Counted from the stretch's first letter, positions 47,557 to 59,080 are shown. The stretch: DNA of 64,000 nucleotides from Prionace glauca (GCA_037974335.1 CM075760.1:57813812-57877811), one strand, 5' to 3'. The notes: generated by a model from the letters alone, not told the origin. Made by a program: numbers and translations.

Positions 47557-47689
47557 GTAAGTGTTATGGAGCTTGTGTGAAACAGAAACACTGTGGTTAA
47601 CATGTAGGGCCTTGGTTATAACTCAGTTAAATATATGTGCATCATTCGGCCCTCTGGATTGGTCCAGTTAGTGTCTATTGACTGCAAAT

Positions 47690-47890
47690 GAGTAAGAACA
47701 TAGAACATTCCAGCGCAGTACAGGCCCTTCGGCCCTCGATGTTGCGCCGACCAGTGGAACCAATCTAATGACCCTCTAACCTAAACTATTCCAATGTTAT
47801 CCATATGCCTATCCACTGACCATTTGAACGCCCTTAAAGTTGGCGAGTCCACAACTGCTGCAGAAGGGATTTCCAAGCCCTTACTACCCT
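47690..47890 (-). mobile_element. interspersed element in the CH1-CH2 intron
   Basis: AACATTCCAGCGCAGTACAG, GGCCCTTCGGCCCTCGATG and CCAATCTAATGACCCTC are the reversed 3' end of a common shark LINE/SINE type, related in style to the copy at 57715. Confidence 0.6.
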
Positions 47891-47930
47891 CTGTTGACAA
47901 ATGTTTAATTGATATGTTTTTTTCCTGAAG

Positions 47931-48251
47931 GTCCAAAGCCTGAGCGTGTGATCCATCCAACTCTTATCATCACCGTGATTTCCAGTGAAGAAATCTCACA
48001 CAGGAAATTCGCAATCATCGTCTGTTCAATCATCGATTTCCAGCCAGGGTCAATGGAAGTGAGTTGGCTGAAGAATGGGGAAACCACGCATTCAGGAATT
48101 GAGACCTCTCCCCCCTGTGAAGTGAACGGGAACTTCTCGGCCAGCAGTCGACTGACAGTCACCGCTGGGGAATGGTTCAGCAAAGCGGTCTATACCTGCC
48201 AGGTCACTCACCGAGGAGACACTCAGAGTCTGAACATCAGCGCATCTCAGG
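47931..48251 (+). CDS. IGHM: IgM heavy chain CH2 exon
   Basis: The exon follows TTTCCTGAAG. With the T from CH1 it reads [17 protein letters not shown]1-set landmarks are [22 protein letters not shown] and [10 protein letters not shown]. An extra Cys in SPPCEVNG may form an inter-heavy-chain bond. Two N-glycosylation sequons are visible (NFS and NIS). It ends SASQ plus one nucleotide before GTAAGA. The length of 321 nt keeps the 2-in/1-out phase. Confidence 0.97.
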
Positions 48252-48429
48252 GTAAGATACTCAAACAGAGGACAACATATATCATTCTGATGTTAATCAG
48301 AATTAGGGATCTATTCAAGTTGGTACAAAGCATTGAACAACTTGTAAGTTATTGCGATGTAGTTTGCTGCATTAGGACAATATCTCATTCAGAATTTCAT
48401 CAGAAAAACAATTTTTTGTTATCCCTTCC

Positions 48430-48740
48430 TGACATGTGCATTTATTTCCCAAACCTGAGGGCACTGAAGTGTCACTCCCGTTGCTGTGAATCTGGAGTCA
48501 CATGCATGCCAGGCCAGATAAAGACAGCAGGTTGATTTTGGTAAGGAACATTTGTGAACTAGGAGGGGTTTTACAGCAATAGCTTCATGAGAACCATTTC
48601 AACTTTAAATTACACGTTTTTACAAAATTCAAATTTCATATTAGCAATGATGGGATTCGAATCTGTGTCCCCAGAGTCTTGCCCGAGGTTATAAGCCCAT
48701 TGACAACATCATATGCCACAGCCTCCCCTTAAAAGAGTGT
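48430..48740 (-). mobile_element. SINE type 2 in the CH2-CH3 intron
   Basis: GTGAATCTGGAGTCACATGC, GCCAGGCCAGATAAAGACAGC and GGGATTCGAATCTGTGTCCCC (reversed B-box) are SINE type 2 landmarks. The rest of the 916-bp intron has no recognisable content. Confidence 0.65.
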
Positions 48741-49167
48741 CCCCTTTCGGTTTGAAGCAATATAGTGAGTGAGGTGGCCTTGATGTCAGCTTGTTCCTGA
48801 GACAGCTGGTAAAATTTGGAGAGACAGTAAGTGTGAGACTGCTTCACAGGTCACAGCACAGAGGTAAAATATTGGAAAGTGCATCCACCCTATCTATAAA
48901 CCAACGGTCAGTACTTTTTCCTTGAGTTCAGGATGGTGTGTTTGTTTGGGAATTCTCCAATTCTGATTCATGGAAATGTTACCGCTGCTCCAATATTTAA
49001 TACAGGGAATGATTCCATACAGCAAGCTGGCTTCCCATTCGCCATGGAAGGTGAAAGGCGAGAGTTAGAGATTGATATATTGAAGGCGACTTTGTCTCCT
49101 TCAGGCTGAAGACTGCTGTCCTGCTTCTGAAGGGGAACTAGGGCTCATTTTCATTTCTCATTCACAG

Positions 49168-49476
49168 ATCCTCTCCCGTGCCTTGATACCACAGTGAAGA
49201 TACAGCCACCACCAATAGAACAAGTCTTACTGGAGGCGACCGCGACCTTAACCTGCATCATTTCTAATGCTCCTCATGGCATTAACGTGTCCTGGATCCG
49301 AGACAGGAAGTATTTGAAATCAGAGATTGCCGAAAAGCCCGGAGCGGATCCTGACAGCGTGATCAGCAAATTAAGCATCTCCACACAAGCCTGGCTGAGT
49401 GCGGCTGTGTTTGAGTGCGTGGTGAGCCATCAGGATCTGCCGACTCCTCTAAGAACATCTATCCACAAGGAAACAG
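49168..49476 (+). CDS. IGHM: IgM heavy chain CH3 exon
   Basis: The exon follows CATTCACAG and reads (with G from CH2) [20 protein letters not shown]. The Cys in DPLPC may be interchain. C1-set landmarks are [19 protein letters not shown], with an NVS sequon before the Trp, and [13 protein letters not shown]. It ends HKET plus G before GTGAGC. The length of 309 nt keeps the phase. The frame is open. Confidence 0.97.
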
Positions 49477-49504
49477 GTGAGCTGAGAGATTGAAGCAATA
49501 CATG

Positions 49505-50105
49505 TAGGGTCAATGGCAGGGTTCTGAGCAATGTGGAGGAACAGAAAGATCCTGGGGTTCATATCCACAGATCTCTGAAGATTGCCACTCAAGTGGATAG
49601 AGCCGTGAAGAAGGCTTAAAGTGTGTTAGTGTTTATTAACAGGGGGTTAGAGTTTAAGAGCCGTGGGATTATACTGCAAGTGTACAGGGCCTTGGTGAGA
49701 CCACATTTGGAATATTGTGTGCAGTTCTAGTCACCTCACTATAAGAAGGATGTGGAAGCATTGGAGAGAGTGCAGAGGAGATTTACCAGGATGCTGCCTG
49801 GTTTGGAGGGTAGATCTTATGAGGAAAGGTTGAGGGAGCTGGGGTTTTTCTCCTTAGAGCGAAGGAGAATGAGAGGCGAACTCTGCTGAACTAAACGACT
49901 CTGGGCCGATTGATATTTTTCTGGGGAGTTTGATGTGTTGATGAGTGAAAAGTGAACTGAAGGCGATGTTATTGGGTTTAGATTGAAGAAGAAGGGAGGA
50001 GCCTGATGTGGAGCATCAAAAACCAGAAAACCAAAAAGAAAAAGTAGATCAGTTGGGCCGAATGGCCTAATTCTGTGCTGTAAACTTTCTGAATCTTTCC
50101 AGTCC
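49505..50105 (+). mobile_element. CR1-type LINE fragment(s) in the CH3-CH4 intron
   Basis: The pieces match CR1 ORF2 C-terminal parts: GGAATATTGTGTGCAGTTC (EYCVQF), GTGCAGAGGAGATTTACCAGG (VQRRFTR), GAGGAAAGGTTGAGGGAGCTGG (EERLREL), then TTGGGCCGAATGGCCTAATTC near the 3' end. It has several breaks. A C run follows at 50107. Confidence 0.75.
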
Positions 50106-50284
50106 ACCCCCCCCCCCCTGAGTTATTTGAGAAAACAATTGTGTTCACCTCTCCTCCAAGCTGCAAATCAAAAATGGGAAGAGTTAAAATCAGAAGCGAA
50201 GCACATTTTCCTGATATCTCACCAGCGGTTTCATTGTCTCCAGAATTCTCCAGTTTATTGACATTTATTGTACATTTTCTGCAG

Positions 50285-50676
50285 ATCCAAATCCGCGGGA
50301 ACCGGTCGTGTCTGTCCTCCTGCCCTCGGCAGAAGACGTCTCCGCTCAGAGTTTCGTCTCCCTCAGCTGCTTAGTGAGAGGTTTCTCCCCCCGAGAGATC
50401 TTCGTCAAATGGACCGTCAATGACAAGCCAGTGAATCCCGGGAACTACAGGAACACCGAGGTGGTGGCGGAGAACGGCGATAGCTCCTTCTTCATGTACA
50501 GCCTGTTATCCATTGCAGCAGAGGAATGGTCCAGCGGCGCTTCTTACTCCTGTGTGGTGGGACATGAAGCCATCCCCTTGAAGATCATCAACAGAACAGT
50601 TGACAAATCCAGCGGTAAACCCAGTTTTGTGAACATTTCCCTTGCACTGATGGACACGGTTAATTCATGTCAATGA
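50285..50676 (+). CDS. IGHM: IgM heavy chain CH4 exon with secretory tail
   Basis: The exon follows TTTTCTGCAG and reads [20 protein letters not shown]1-set landmarks are [21 protein letters not shown] and [12 protein letters not shown]. An NRT sequon precedes the tail. The secreted form continues [21 protein letters not shown] to TGA. Its NIS sequon and penultimate Cys are the features used for polymer and J-chain bonding in pentameric IgM. An internal donor (AGCG/GTAAAC, exon end 50614) joins the membrane exons, at the same position as in mammalian mu. Both forms are in phase. Confidence 0.97.
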
Positions 50677-50703
50677 GAGTCACTCACTTCCATTAAAAAC
50701 TAC

Positions 50704-50718
50704 AATAAAAAGAATAAA
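50704..50718 (+). terminator. polyadenylation signals for secreted IgM
   Basis: Two AATAAA hexamers (50704-50709 and 50713-50718) lie 28-42 nt after the CH4 stop codon. They would define the short secreted mRNA. Confidence 0.8.
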
Positions 50719-50719
50719 A

Positions 50720-51775
50720 ACATTTTCCTCTAACGATCAATGAAATACCCAATTGTTTAATTGGTTGTTTTTCAGTTTTACTTCCATATCTTTGATTTTG
50801 AGTCAGATATTTTCATGTCTCGGACCCAACATTGTTGAACCAGTGCTCCCAGCGGAGATAGACACTGGGTCAGGGATAGAGTAGAGCACATTCATTACAG
50901 GATTCTGCAAAATATCTTCACTGACTTTCCTCCCGCTGAGGGGAAAACACTCCGACATTTTTAACATGTCTGACACACAAACACAACATTTAGATCGCTG
51001 GGCCCCTGCTTCTTTCATTGACCACCTCTTTAAGCTACTGCACCGCACCTACTTGGAACTGAAGTGAGGGTCACACACAAAAAAATATGGAGAAATATTC
51101 CCCCCATCGGATTGAGGGAGAGTGAAATTGTTAACATCCTGGATTCCCACTAACCCAGCAAAGAGAGGGGAGGAGCAGTAGCTAATCCATGTCCCAAAAC
51201 TTCCTCAATGAAAAGAGGAGAAATGTCATTATTTAATCCACTCACCTCCACCTCCTCAGTGGTTAGAACCATCAGGGACATTGTATCACCGGGTAGGGGG
51301 AGGGAAAGTCTGAGCTCACTCCCTTCCCTCTTCTGTGTTTGGAAGGGAACAGGTCTCTACTATAAGGACCCAGTTGCCAACAGTACAAATTAGTTTCCGG
51401 TTTACTTGCTACAGATTTTGAAGTATCATTATCTTAATGATTGAAATATATATATAAACTAATGGAACATAATTTAAAATGTCTCAACACTCTTGTTCCT
51501 GTTAACCATGTGCTGGCATTGATTTCCCAGAATACAAATTTAAACAAGTCATAGATTCCTCCCCGGGTTTTAACTGTTCTATCCCTGAGCTCTCTGAGAT
51601 ACATCAATGAATTATTTCATTCTCTCTCCTGATATCACCGTGCCCCTCACATAAAATACATTTCTCCAGCAAAAAATTGAAAATATGTTCCATTATTCGG
51701 GTTGTCTGGATCATATTCACTTCACTATGGTCGGTGAAACTTGGAGCAACAGTTAAAAAAATACACACACTGATA
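50720..51775. other. CH4-TM1 intron, no feature recognised
   Basis: The first part of the 3.4-kb intron between the secretory stop and the membrane exons. I see no gene and no clear repeat. Confidence 0.4.
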
Positions 51776-53424
51776 ATGCTGCCCAAAACTGTCACAATTA
51801 TACATACATACATAGGCGTACACACCCACACTCACACACACACTCACACACTCACACACACACACACACACACTCTCACACACACATACACACACTCACA
51901 CACACATACACACACTACACACTCACACACACACACATACATACACACACTACACACATACACACACTCACACACACATACACACACACATACACACATA
52001 CAGACACACTACACACTCACACACATACACACACACACGCACACACAGAAACGTGGACACAATTGCACAAATACACATACTCATACATATGCACACGAAT
52101 ACAGAATGTTAATATAACACACAAACGCATACACATAGTCCCACACACAGAAATATAGACAGGCACATTCAAATACAGACACAGAATCTCACAAATACAC
52201 AATACGCACAAATACATACACAACAAAAACACAGATACATTCATAAATACAAATGCACATACACGGATCAGAAGAACACACAATATACGCACAAACGAAC
52301 TCAAACAAGCACGCTCCCTCGAATACACTAATGGACTATACATATACAAACAAAAATGCGTGCATACACAAATACTCTCTCTTTCTCTCTCGCTCTCTCT
52401 CTGTCCCATACGCACCATGCACACACACGACCACACGCACACACATATACACGCACACATGCATGCACAAGGGGGCATACACCCACACCTGCACACACAG
52501 GCACGGACTTGTACAAGAAGGCACAAAACAAAACATGCACACAAATTATCAAATATGTACAAACGCCCGCAGAAACACACACAAACACACAACTACACAC
52601 TTACCTAAACATACGGACTAGGTACACGGACACAAACACAAACACGTACATGCATACACACAATACGGACAGATAACATTTATGCAGGTCCAAAACATAC
52701 ACAAATAGATACACACACTCAAACAAATGCATGTTCTCACACGTTCACGCTGAAATGAATACAGATATAGAGACCCACAATGTTATACACATTATCACTT
52801 ATACAGGGAAATAGATATAACAATATTAACACACTGCATATAGAGGAACAGAGAGCAAAATATTTTCACACAAACATGTGGATGCAAACATTCACACGCT
52901 CCTTCAGAACAGAACACCACAGCACACAATACTACACATGGAAACACAGCCATACACTGACACATTGTTATAAATAACTACCAACACGAATTTACATGCA
53001 CTAATATGTCAACAGATACACACACAAACGCACGGAGGAACAGACACACACAGAAAGAGAAGGAAACATTATTCGAGTGACACAAATTAACACATTGAAA
53101 CAGGCAGAAACACGTGCACACGTTAAGAGTGGCATTAATAAATATACAGAGACTTCACACAATAATAGTCATATATCCACAATATCTGAAGAATAAATTA
53201 TACACACAGACACACAACTACACAAATCAACAAACACAGGCAAATGAACATGTTCATTATCCCTCATACACACAGATTAACTCAGGACCAAAAATTAATG
53301 CAGCTCAGGAAGTGTTCACACACACACACACACAGACTCAGAGACACACACACACACACACACGCACTGACGCACACACACACACACACACACAGACTCA
53401 CAGGCACACACACACACAGACGAG

Positions 53425-53466
<42 letters not shown>

Positions 53467-53470
53467 ATCT
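51775..53470. repeat. long CA-rich microsatellite field in the CH4-TM1 intron
   Basis: ACACACAT, ACTCACACAC and pure (CA)n runs, purest at 51838-52050 and 53310-53462, with degraded repeat between. Many low-complexity frames on both strands are artefacts. Confidence 0.93.
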
Positions 53471-54030
53471 TTAATACAAACGGCAGGTAAATGATGAAAG
53501 TAAAATTTAAATGTGAATTTGAATGGACATACACACCGATGACTATCCCAATTCTCAAAACACCGCCAAACACGTTGAGAAACTGAGTTAAGCTCATGAT
53601 TTACTAAACATTTCCACTGTAAATAAGCAAAGATTGGAAATTACATCCCAGATCTTAAACAGCAGCATTCACAGTTTACAGATCAGTCACCATCTGTGGA
53701 AACAATCATTGACAGGGGAATGTTCCTCCAGATCAGTCAGAACAGTCTTCAATAAGGGTTAGTGGCAAATAGTTCAAAATGAACTGATTATCAAGAAAAC
53801 ACCTTCAGTGCTTTCTGACATGGACTCTCCAAGGAATACCAATAAGGATCAGATGTGAAAATAGTTATGGAGATCTGTTACTGTGTCCTGAATTTAACAG
53901 GAGATATACATTGAAAATTAGACATGAGAATGAATGAACAGTTTATAAAGGAGAACAGGGAAAAGAAAACAATGAGATTCCCTGGATAAATAAAGTAATC
54001 TAATTCCATTTCCTGGCCTCTGTCCCCTAG

Positions 54031-54158
54031 ACCCCACCGACCGCATCTGGATTGAAGACAGTGAGGATGATAACAGCAACATCTGGACAACCGCTTCCAC
54101 ATTCATCGTCCTGTTCTTCCTGAGCATTTTCTACAGTACTGCCGTCACTCTGGTGAAG
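54031..54158 (+). CDS. IGHM: IgM membrane exon TM1
   Basis: The exon follows TGTCCCCTAG. Joined to the CH4 internal donor it reads [19 protein letters not shown], an acidic extracellular linker, then [15 protein letters not shown] and YSTAVTLVK. The polar TTAST and FYST residues within the membrane segment form the conserved motif used to contact CD79a/b. It ends on a codon boundary at donor GTGAGA. Confidence 0.97.
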
Positions 54159-54292
54159 GTGAGATAATTCAATTCACTCACATTTCAAACTGGCAGAATG
54201 GATTTGAAAAATCTCTCATTGTTTCACTGATTAAAAACATTAATGTCCCGCATCAGAAACATCTGCTTCAATATTGCCTCTTTATTTTACAG

Positions 54293-54301
54293 ATCAAATG
54301 A
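54293..54301 (+). CDS. IGHM: IgM membrane exon TM2 (cytoplasmic tail)
   Basis: After TTATTTTACAG the exon encodes only Ile-Lys and a TGA stop, so the cytoplasmic tail is LVKIK where mammals have KVK. The 3' untranslated region follows. Confidence 0.92.
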   Translation: MK

Positions 54302-54748
54302 TGGGTTGAATTTTGGACGCTGCAGATTTCCCTCAGCTGATTATAAAGATCTGTGTATGGCTCCAATACAATATCTGCTCTCGGTGAATCTATCAGTACA
54401 TTTCTCTAAGTTTATCATCCTGGATCTGTAACTGAGGCAACAATAGACATTATTTCAGTTTTCAATGTGAAAAGTACGAGGTTTTTTTTGTTATAATGTT
54501 ATTGTGGTTAATAGTTTCCCCCCTAGTGTAAACTTAATGTATAAATAATTTCTCATTCCTTATTCACGTTTGTTAATTCCTCTTTCTATTAAGGATCTGT
54601 ATTCTCTTTCTGGTTAATGTAACAGATGTACAAATATTGACGGATTCTCCGTACATGTCTCCTGTTCTCAATGTGACCCTCGATCGCTATGTTCACTTTC
54701 CTAACTTAAAAAAAACAATTTCGCTGTAAAATATTCTCTGAATTTTTA

Positions 54749-54765
54749 AATAAATTTTGAATAAA
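54749..54765 (+). terminator. polyadenylation signals for membrane IgM
   Basis: AATAAA at 54749-54754 and again at 54760-54765, about 450 nt after the TM2 stop, would end the membrane-form mRNA. Confidence 0.65.
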
Positions 54766-54839
54766 AATTTAACCATCGCTGTCTTGGCTTAATTCCGTTC
54801 TCCTAAACCCATCAACTCCGCTCCATTTCCCTATGATCC

Positions 54840-54955
54840 GGTTTCCCCCCCTTTCCCAGATAGGCATGTCCCCCCCAGTCATGGGTGGGATGTGGTTGAA
54901 CTCAGGACCCTCTAGAGACAGAGTCACTGCGCCACCCAGTGACCCACCCGTGTAA
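54840..54955 (-). mobile_element. tRNA-derived SINE fragment, reverse orientation
   Basis: The reverse strand reads CACTGGGTGGCGCAGTGACTC (A-box-like) followed by GAGGGTCCTGAGTTCAACC (B-box). The rest of the element is not recognisable. Confidence 0.5.
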
Positions 54956-55009
54956 AGACCCTTCATCTCTGCCTTTTTCTGATCAAATCCAGAGACAGAA
55001 TGAGTGAAG

Positions 55010-55480
55010 AATGAAGAGAACCTCGGTGAATTCACTCATAAACTGGTCTGTCATGGAGTTTAGAAGGATTAGGGGGGATGTTATAGAGACGTATAAGATA
55101 ATGAAAGGGATGGATAGGGTAGAGGGAGAGAGATTCTTCCCGCTTAGAAAGAACAGCAGTACGAGGGGGCACAGCCTCAAGATAAGGGGGGGAGAGGTGC
55201 AGTTTAGATCAGAGTTGAGGAGGAACTTCTTCACTCAAAGGCTGGTGAATCTCTGGAATTTTGTGCCCATTGAAGTGGTGGAAGCTACCTCGCTAAATAT
55301 ATTTAAGTCACGGGTAGATAGGTTTCTGACAGACAGGGGAATTAAGGGTTATGGGGAGAAAGTGGGAAAGTGGAACTGATCCAGTTCAGGTCAGCCATGA
55401 ACTTATTGAATGGCGGGGCAGGCTCGAAGGGCTAAATGGACTACTCATGCTCCTATTTCTCATGTTTCTTTCCTATGGTC
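55010..55480 (+). mobile_element. CR1-type LINE 3' fragment, A subfamily
   Basis: The frame reads MEFRRIRGDVIETYKIMKGM, FFPLRKNSSTRGHSLKI and FFTQRLVNLWNFVPIEVVEA to a natural stop near 55379, with no break in 110 codons. The 3' end is CAGCCATGAACTTATTGAATGG..CTACTCATGCTCC. It is a fairly young, 5'-truncated copy. Confidence 0.88.
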
Positions 55481-55626
55481 TTATGGAGGACCAGCAGCAT
55501 TTAAACTGCCCTTAACCTTGTCTGATTCCCCTTAGTCCCCCAAAAATGAGAAATGAATTTGCTCCGAATCTTCACTCCAGGGCATGAAGAAAGATTGTGT
55601 TTCATGTGTTCAAGCAGGCACTAACT

Positions 55627-56210
55627 GACCGAACGTAAGGCAGAATGTAAAATCAGTGGACTGAATGCAGGAGGAAAACACGAGAATAGTTCCAGAGATC
55701 AGAAACTTCAGTGACGAATATATTTTGGAGAGTTTGGGACTAATTTTCTTAACAGAAAGTTGCTGATGTGACGTTAATGAGGCATTCAAAATCCTGAAGG
55801 GTCTTGACAGAGTAGATAGAGAGAAACTTTCAATGGCAGAAGGATTTTGACACAGAGGGCGCGGGTTGAAGTAAATTGGTGAAGGAAACATGGAGACATC
55901 AGGAAAAAACATTTTCAGACAGTGAGTGACCCAAACCTGGAATGTGCTGTTTGAGAGTGTGCTGCAGGCAGAGCCAATTAATGGGTTCAAAATGGGATTG
56001 GATAATTGTCTGAAAATGAACAAAATGCTAGACTGTGGGGTACAGAATGTTATTGGATGAATTGGTCCTTTAGAGAGCCAACACACACATGACGCTTCAA
56101 AACGGCCTTCTTCTCTGCTGTAAGTACTCTATCAATGTTGAAAGGGCATCGTGGTAATATCTCTGCGAGAGCAATTCCAAGGTAGGCAAATTTCTCAAGA
56201 TATATTTTGA
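55627..56210 (+). repeat. decayed LINE 3' segment, paralogue of 4140-4725
   Basis: It matches 4140-4725 from CGAACGTAAGGCAG to CTCAAGATATAT. At 56211 a CR1-B fragment begins abruptly. Confidence 0.65.
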
Positions 56211-56525
56211 TCCTGATAAATGTGAGGTGATGCATTTTGGAAGGAATAATGTAGAGAGGAGTTACATGATAAAGGGAAGACCAGTTAAGAGTGTAGAAAT
56301 GCAGAGGGACCCAGAAGTGCAAGTGTTCTTGTCTCTGAAGGTGGCAACACAGGTGGAGAAAGTTGCGAAGAAAGCTCACAGAATGCTAGCCTTTATAGGA
56401 AGGGGTGTATAGTATAAGAGCTGGCGTCTAATGCTGCAGTTGTACAGAACGTTGGTTAGACCGCATTTGGAGAACTGCGTCCAGTTCTGGTCACCTTACT
56501 ACTGGAAGGACATGGAGACCCTGCT
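56211..56525 (+). mobile_element. CR1-type LINE fragment, B subfamily
   Basis: The frame starts inside ORF2 at DPDKCEVMHFGRNNVE and runs through QVEKVAKKAHRMLAFIGRG. After one stop it continues as LQLYRTLVRPHLENCVQFWS to DMETL. It is truncated at both ends and lacks the 3' UTR. Confidence 0.85.
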
Positions 56526-56689
56526 GCTGTGACAATGCACCCTCTTGTTTAAACACTCTGCAATGCTGAGGCTGGGGAGAGGAGTAAACAACAGGGAGCA
56601 GCATTGCAGCTTCTCTCCCCCCATTGAAACTGGGATTGTTGTTCCATCTGCTGCACCATCTCCATCACATCCACTGGGGACATTCTGGA

Positions 56690-57330
56690 CAATGGGCTGC
56701 AGGCAGACCTCACTGCGCCTGCGCCACAATCACACCACCGCCGGCGGCCATCTTGCGTTGCCAGGGGAGACGGCGTCCCGCGCGCTGCATTCTGGGGGAA
56801 TTCCCCTCCTTGCACATGCGCCCAGGGAGTTGCATTTGCATCTTTTAATGTTTTGAATCTTGATGATTATTATTCACATCCTCACCCGTCAGACTTTCGG
56901 TTCCTTCTCCATTCGGGAAAATCGTTTCTGTTTTTTATTCCGTCTATTTTTCAATCACACCCGCGCGGTGCGCTCTGGGAAAATACTACAGCACATGCGC
57001 GGTTCCGCCACCTGCCTCTTTATAAAAGTATGTATTTTATTTAATTTTAATTCCGCTCCGGGCGGGATTTCCGGGTGGGAATTTCTCTCACTTTCTACAT
57101 TTCTGAACCGCCGCTTTTTCCTCGACGGGGGGGAGGGGCTGTGGTGATGTCACGGCAATATGGCGGCTGACCCCGCCTCTCTACAGGACCCGGATGTTCC
57201 GCCAACGAGCAGCGGCCGGGCCGGAGAGGGCAAGAGGTGTCACTGGGAGGAGCAGCGCCCGGGCGTGTTACAGCGACCCCCGGTGGTCAGGAAGGGAAAT
57301 AGCAGCAGCGCAGTCTCTGCCCAAAGGCTT
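56690..57330 (+). promoter_or_regulatory. CpG-rich promoter-like island
   Basis: The segment is markedly CpG-rich against AT-rich neighbours. It contains NRF1-like sites (CACATGCGCCC at 56813, CACATGCGCGG at 56993, CGCCTGCGCC at 56717), TCTGGGAAAATACTACAGC (ZNF143-like), and TGATGTCACGGCAATATGGC (CRE-like plus YY1-like) at 57144-57163. No TATA box is evident. An open frame of 107 codons (57160-57483) starts at ATGGCGGCTG and has no recognisable domain. This could be a TATA-less promoter with first exon(s) of a gene extending out of view. A perfect octamer ATTTGCAT lies at 56834-56841. Confidence 0.45.
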
Positions 57331-57714
57331 CCCCAGTTCAGCTGCTCAGAGACACTGGAAACCTCTTCAACTGGAAACTTCAGCTTCTCACATTCACCCC
57401 CTGTGTTCAGTCATTGTTTAATAGACAACCTCTGTAGGGAAATCAGAAACAACTTGTTCACATTAAAGGGGATGGGAATCTGAACCATTCTGCTCAAAAA
57501 GCTCTGCTCGCCTTGAAATTTGAATTGAAATGTTCAAGATGAGAATTTATAGATACAAGTCATGTTGTATGTGGAACCCTCATGATGCCACAATAACATC
57601 AGTACAGACATCTCACAGGGTTGTGTGACTGGAGGAGATGTCAGAGATGGAGTAGTTAAATATAGAGCTACAGGGTCTGAAGCTCAGTTTTGGATAAAGA
57701 AAAATGGCAGTACA

Positions 57715-58000
57715 AAGAACAAAGAAAATTACAGCCCAGGAACATGTCCTTCGGCCCGTCAAACCTTCACTGACCATGTTGCCCCACTTAACTAAAACCC
57801 CCTATCCTTCCGGGACCATATCCCTCTATTCCTATCCTATTCACGTACTTGTCAGCTGACTTAAAAGTCACAACTGCATCTGCTTCTACTATCTCTCCCC
57901 GGCAGCGAGTTCCAGGAACCCACTACTCTCTATGCAAACAATCTGCCATGTACATCTCCTTTAAACCTTGCCCCTTATACCTTAAAGCATGCCTTCATCG
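57715..58000 (-). mobile_element. interspersed LINE/SINE 3' end, reverse orientation
   Basis: AAGAAAATTACAGCCCAGGAAC, CCCCCTATCCTTCCGGGACC, TATCTCTCCCCGGCAGCGAG and AACCTTGCCCCTTATACC are landmarks of a frequent shark retroelement tail. It lies just before the tRNA cluster. Confidence 0.6.
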
Positions 58001-58563
58001 GCCGGGGCATTTTGTTCCTGAACATTATCTGAATCTCGATGTTACACCCATAGTATCTTCACTCTGGCCTCGGCCTCAAATGCTTTGTGTCAAATCAGAA
58101 ATGATAAATTGTTTGATGCAATGCCAGGAAAGAAACTTCCCTATTTTGACACCTGCACATATCAGCAAGTCATCCAGTCTACAAGACAATTTAATAGGTT
58201 TAGGTGCAGACTAACATAGTTAATCACCATCTGAAACATGCTAGGGTGACGGAAGTCTGTATGATTTCAGTTTGGTGCCGAATATTATCAGAATCTCGAC
58301 GTTACAGTCATATTACCTTTGCTCTGACCTCAGCTTGAAATGCTTTCTCCAAAATCAGAAATGCTGAATTTTATGGAAAAAAATAACAAAATTGTGTAAA
58401 TTTTCTAAGACATATTGAATTTTGTCCAAAATGTATTTGAGGTTAGCATTTATTTAATATCCGAGTGTTAATAAATGGGGAACGAAAGGACAAAGTAAGG
58501 AAATTACAATGCTGCTGAGTGTGAAGGAAGAGAGAGCATGTGGGGGTATCGCTAGCAAGAGCA

Positions 58564-58634
58564 ACATTGATGGTTCAGTGGTAGAATTCTCGCCTGCCAC
58601 GCGGGAGGTCCGGGTTCGATTCCCGGCCAATGCA
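58564..58634 (+). tRNA. tRNA-Gly(GCC), mildly decayed
   Basis: Anticodon GCC at 58596-58598. The anticodon arm, the T arm (CCGGGTTCGATTCCCGG) and the A box (TGGTTCAGTGG) are intact. The acceptor stem has G1 to A and G7 to A changes against the vertebrate consensus, giving two A.C mismatches. There is no T4 terminator close downstream. It is functional or a young pseudogene. Confidence 0.8.
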
Positions 58635-59080
58635 AAGCTTCTTCTTTCTCCGTTCACTCTGTGTATTGGAGCGAATGTCCTGCAAAATTGGGGGAAAACA
58701 AGGGAAATATGAAGTCTTGGAACTAAATCCTAAGGGAAATGGATCGCAATATTCGGAAGGTGGTGCTGTTGTGAATGGTGTTATTGATGATTGAGTGGAA
58801 AGTGTTGGATCTTTGGGCTACTGGTGGTCAGTTCCCTTCCCTTCCCTCCCGCTGAATTCCTCCCTGTGGTAAGAGACGTGGGTTCATTTTCCCTGCCCGT
58901 TCATAGGAGATAGAGAATAACCAACACACTACAGCAGTGCTGTAGGATCCACGGAACTAAAGAGACTTGTATAGAAATGTAAACAGTGCGGTCATGCTGC
59001 AGTTCTGGAACAGGTTTTCAGAAATAGAATGGCGGCCAGTAACACACGAGTTTAGAATATATTTACGAGTTGCTACCTCT

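Noticed and set aside
51677-53597. Many overlapping open frames on both strands
   Set aside because: They are translations of CA-type repeats (THTHTH, CVCVCV) with no protein evidence.
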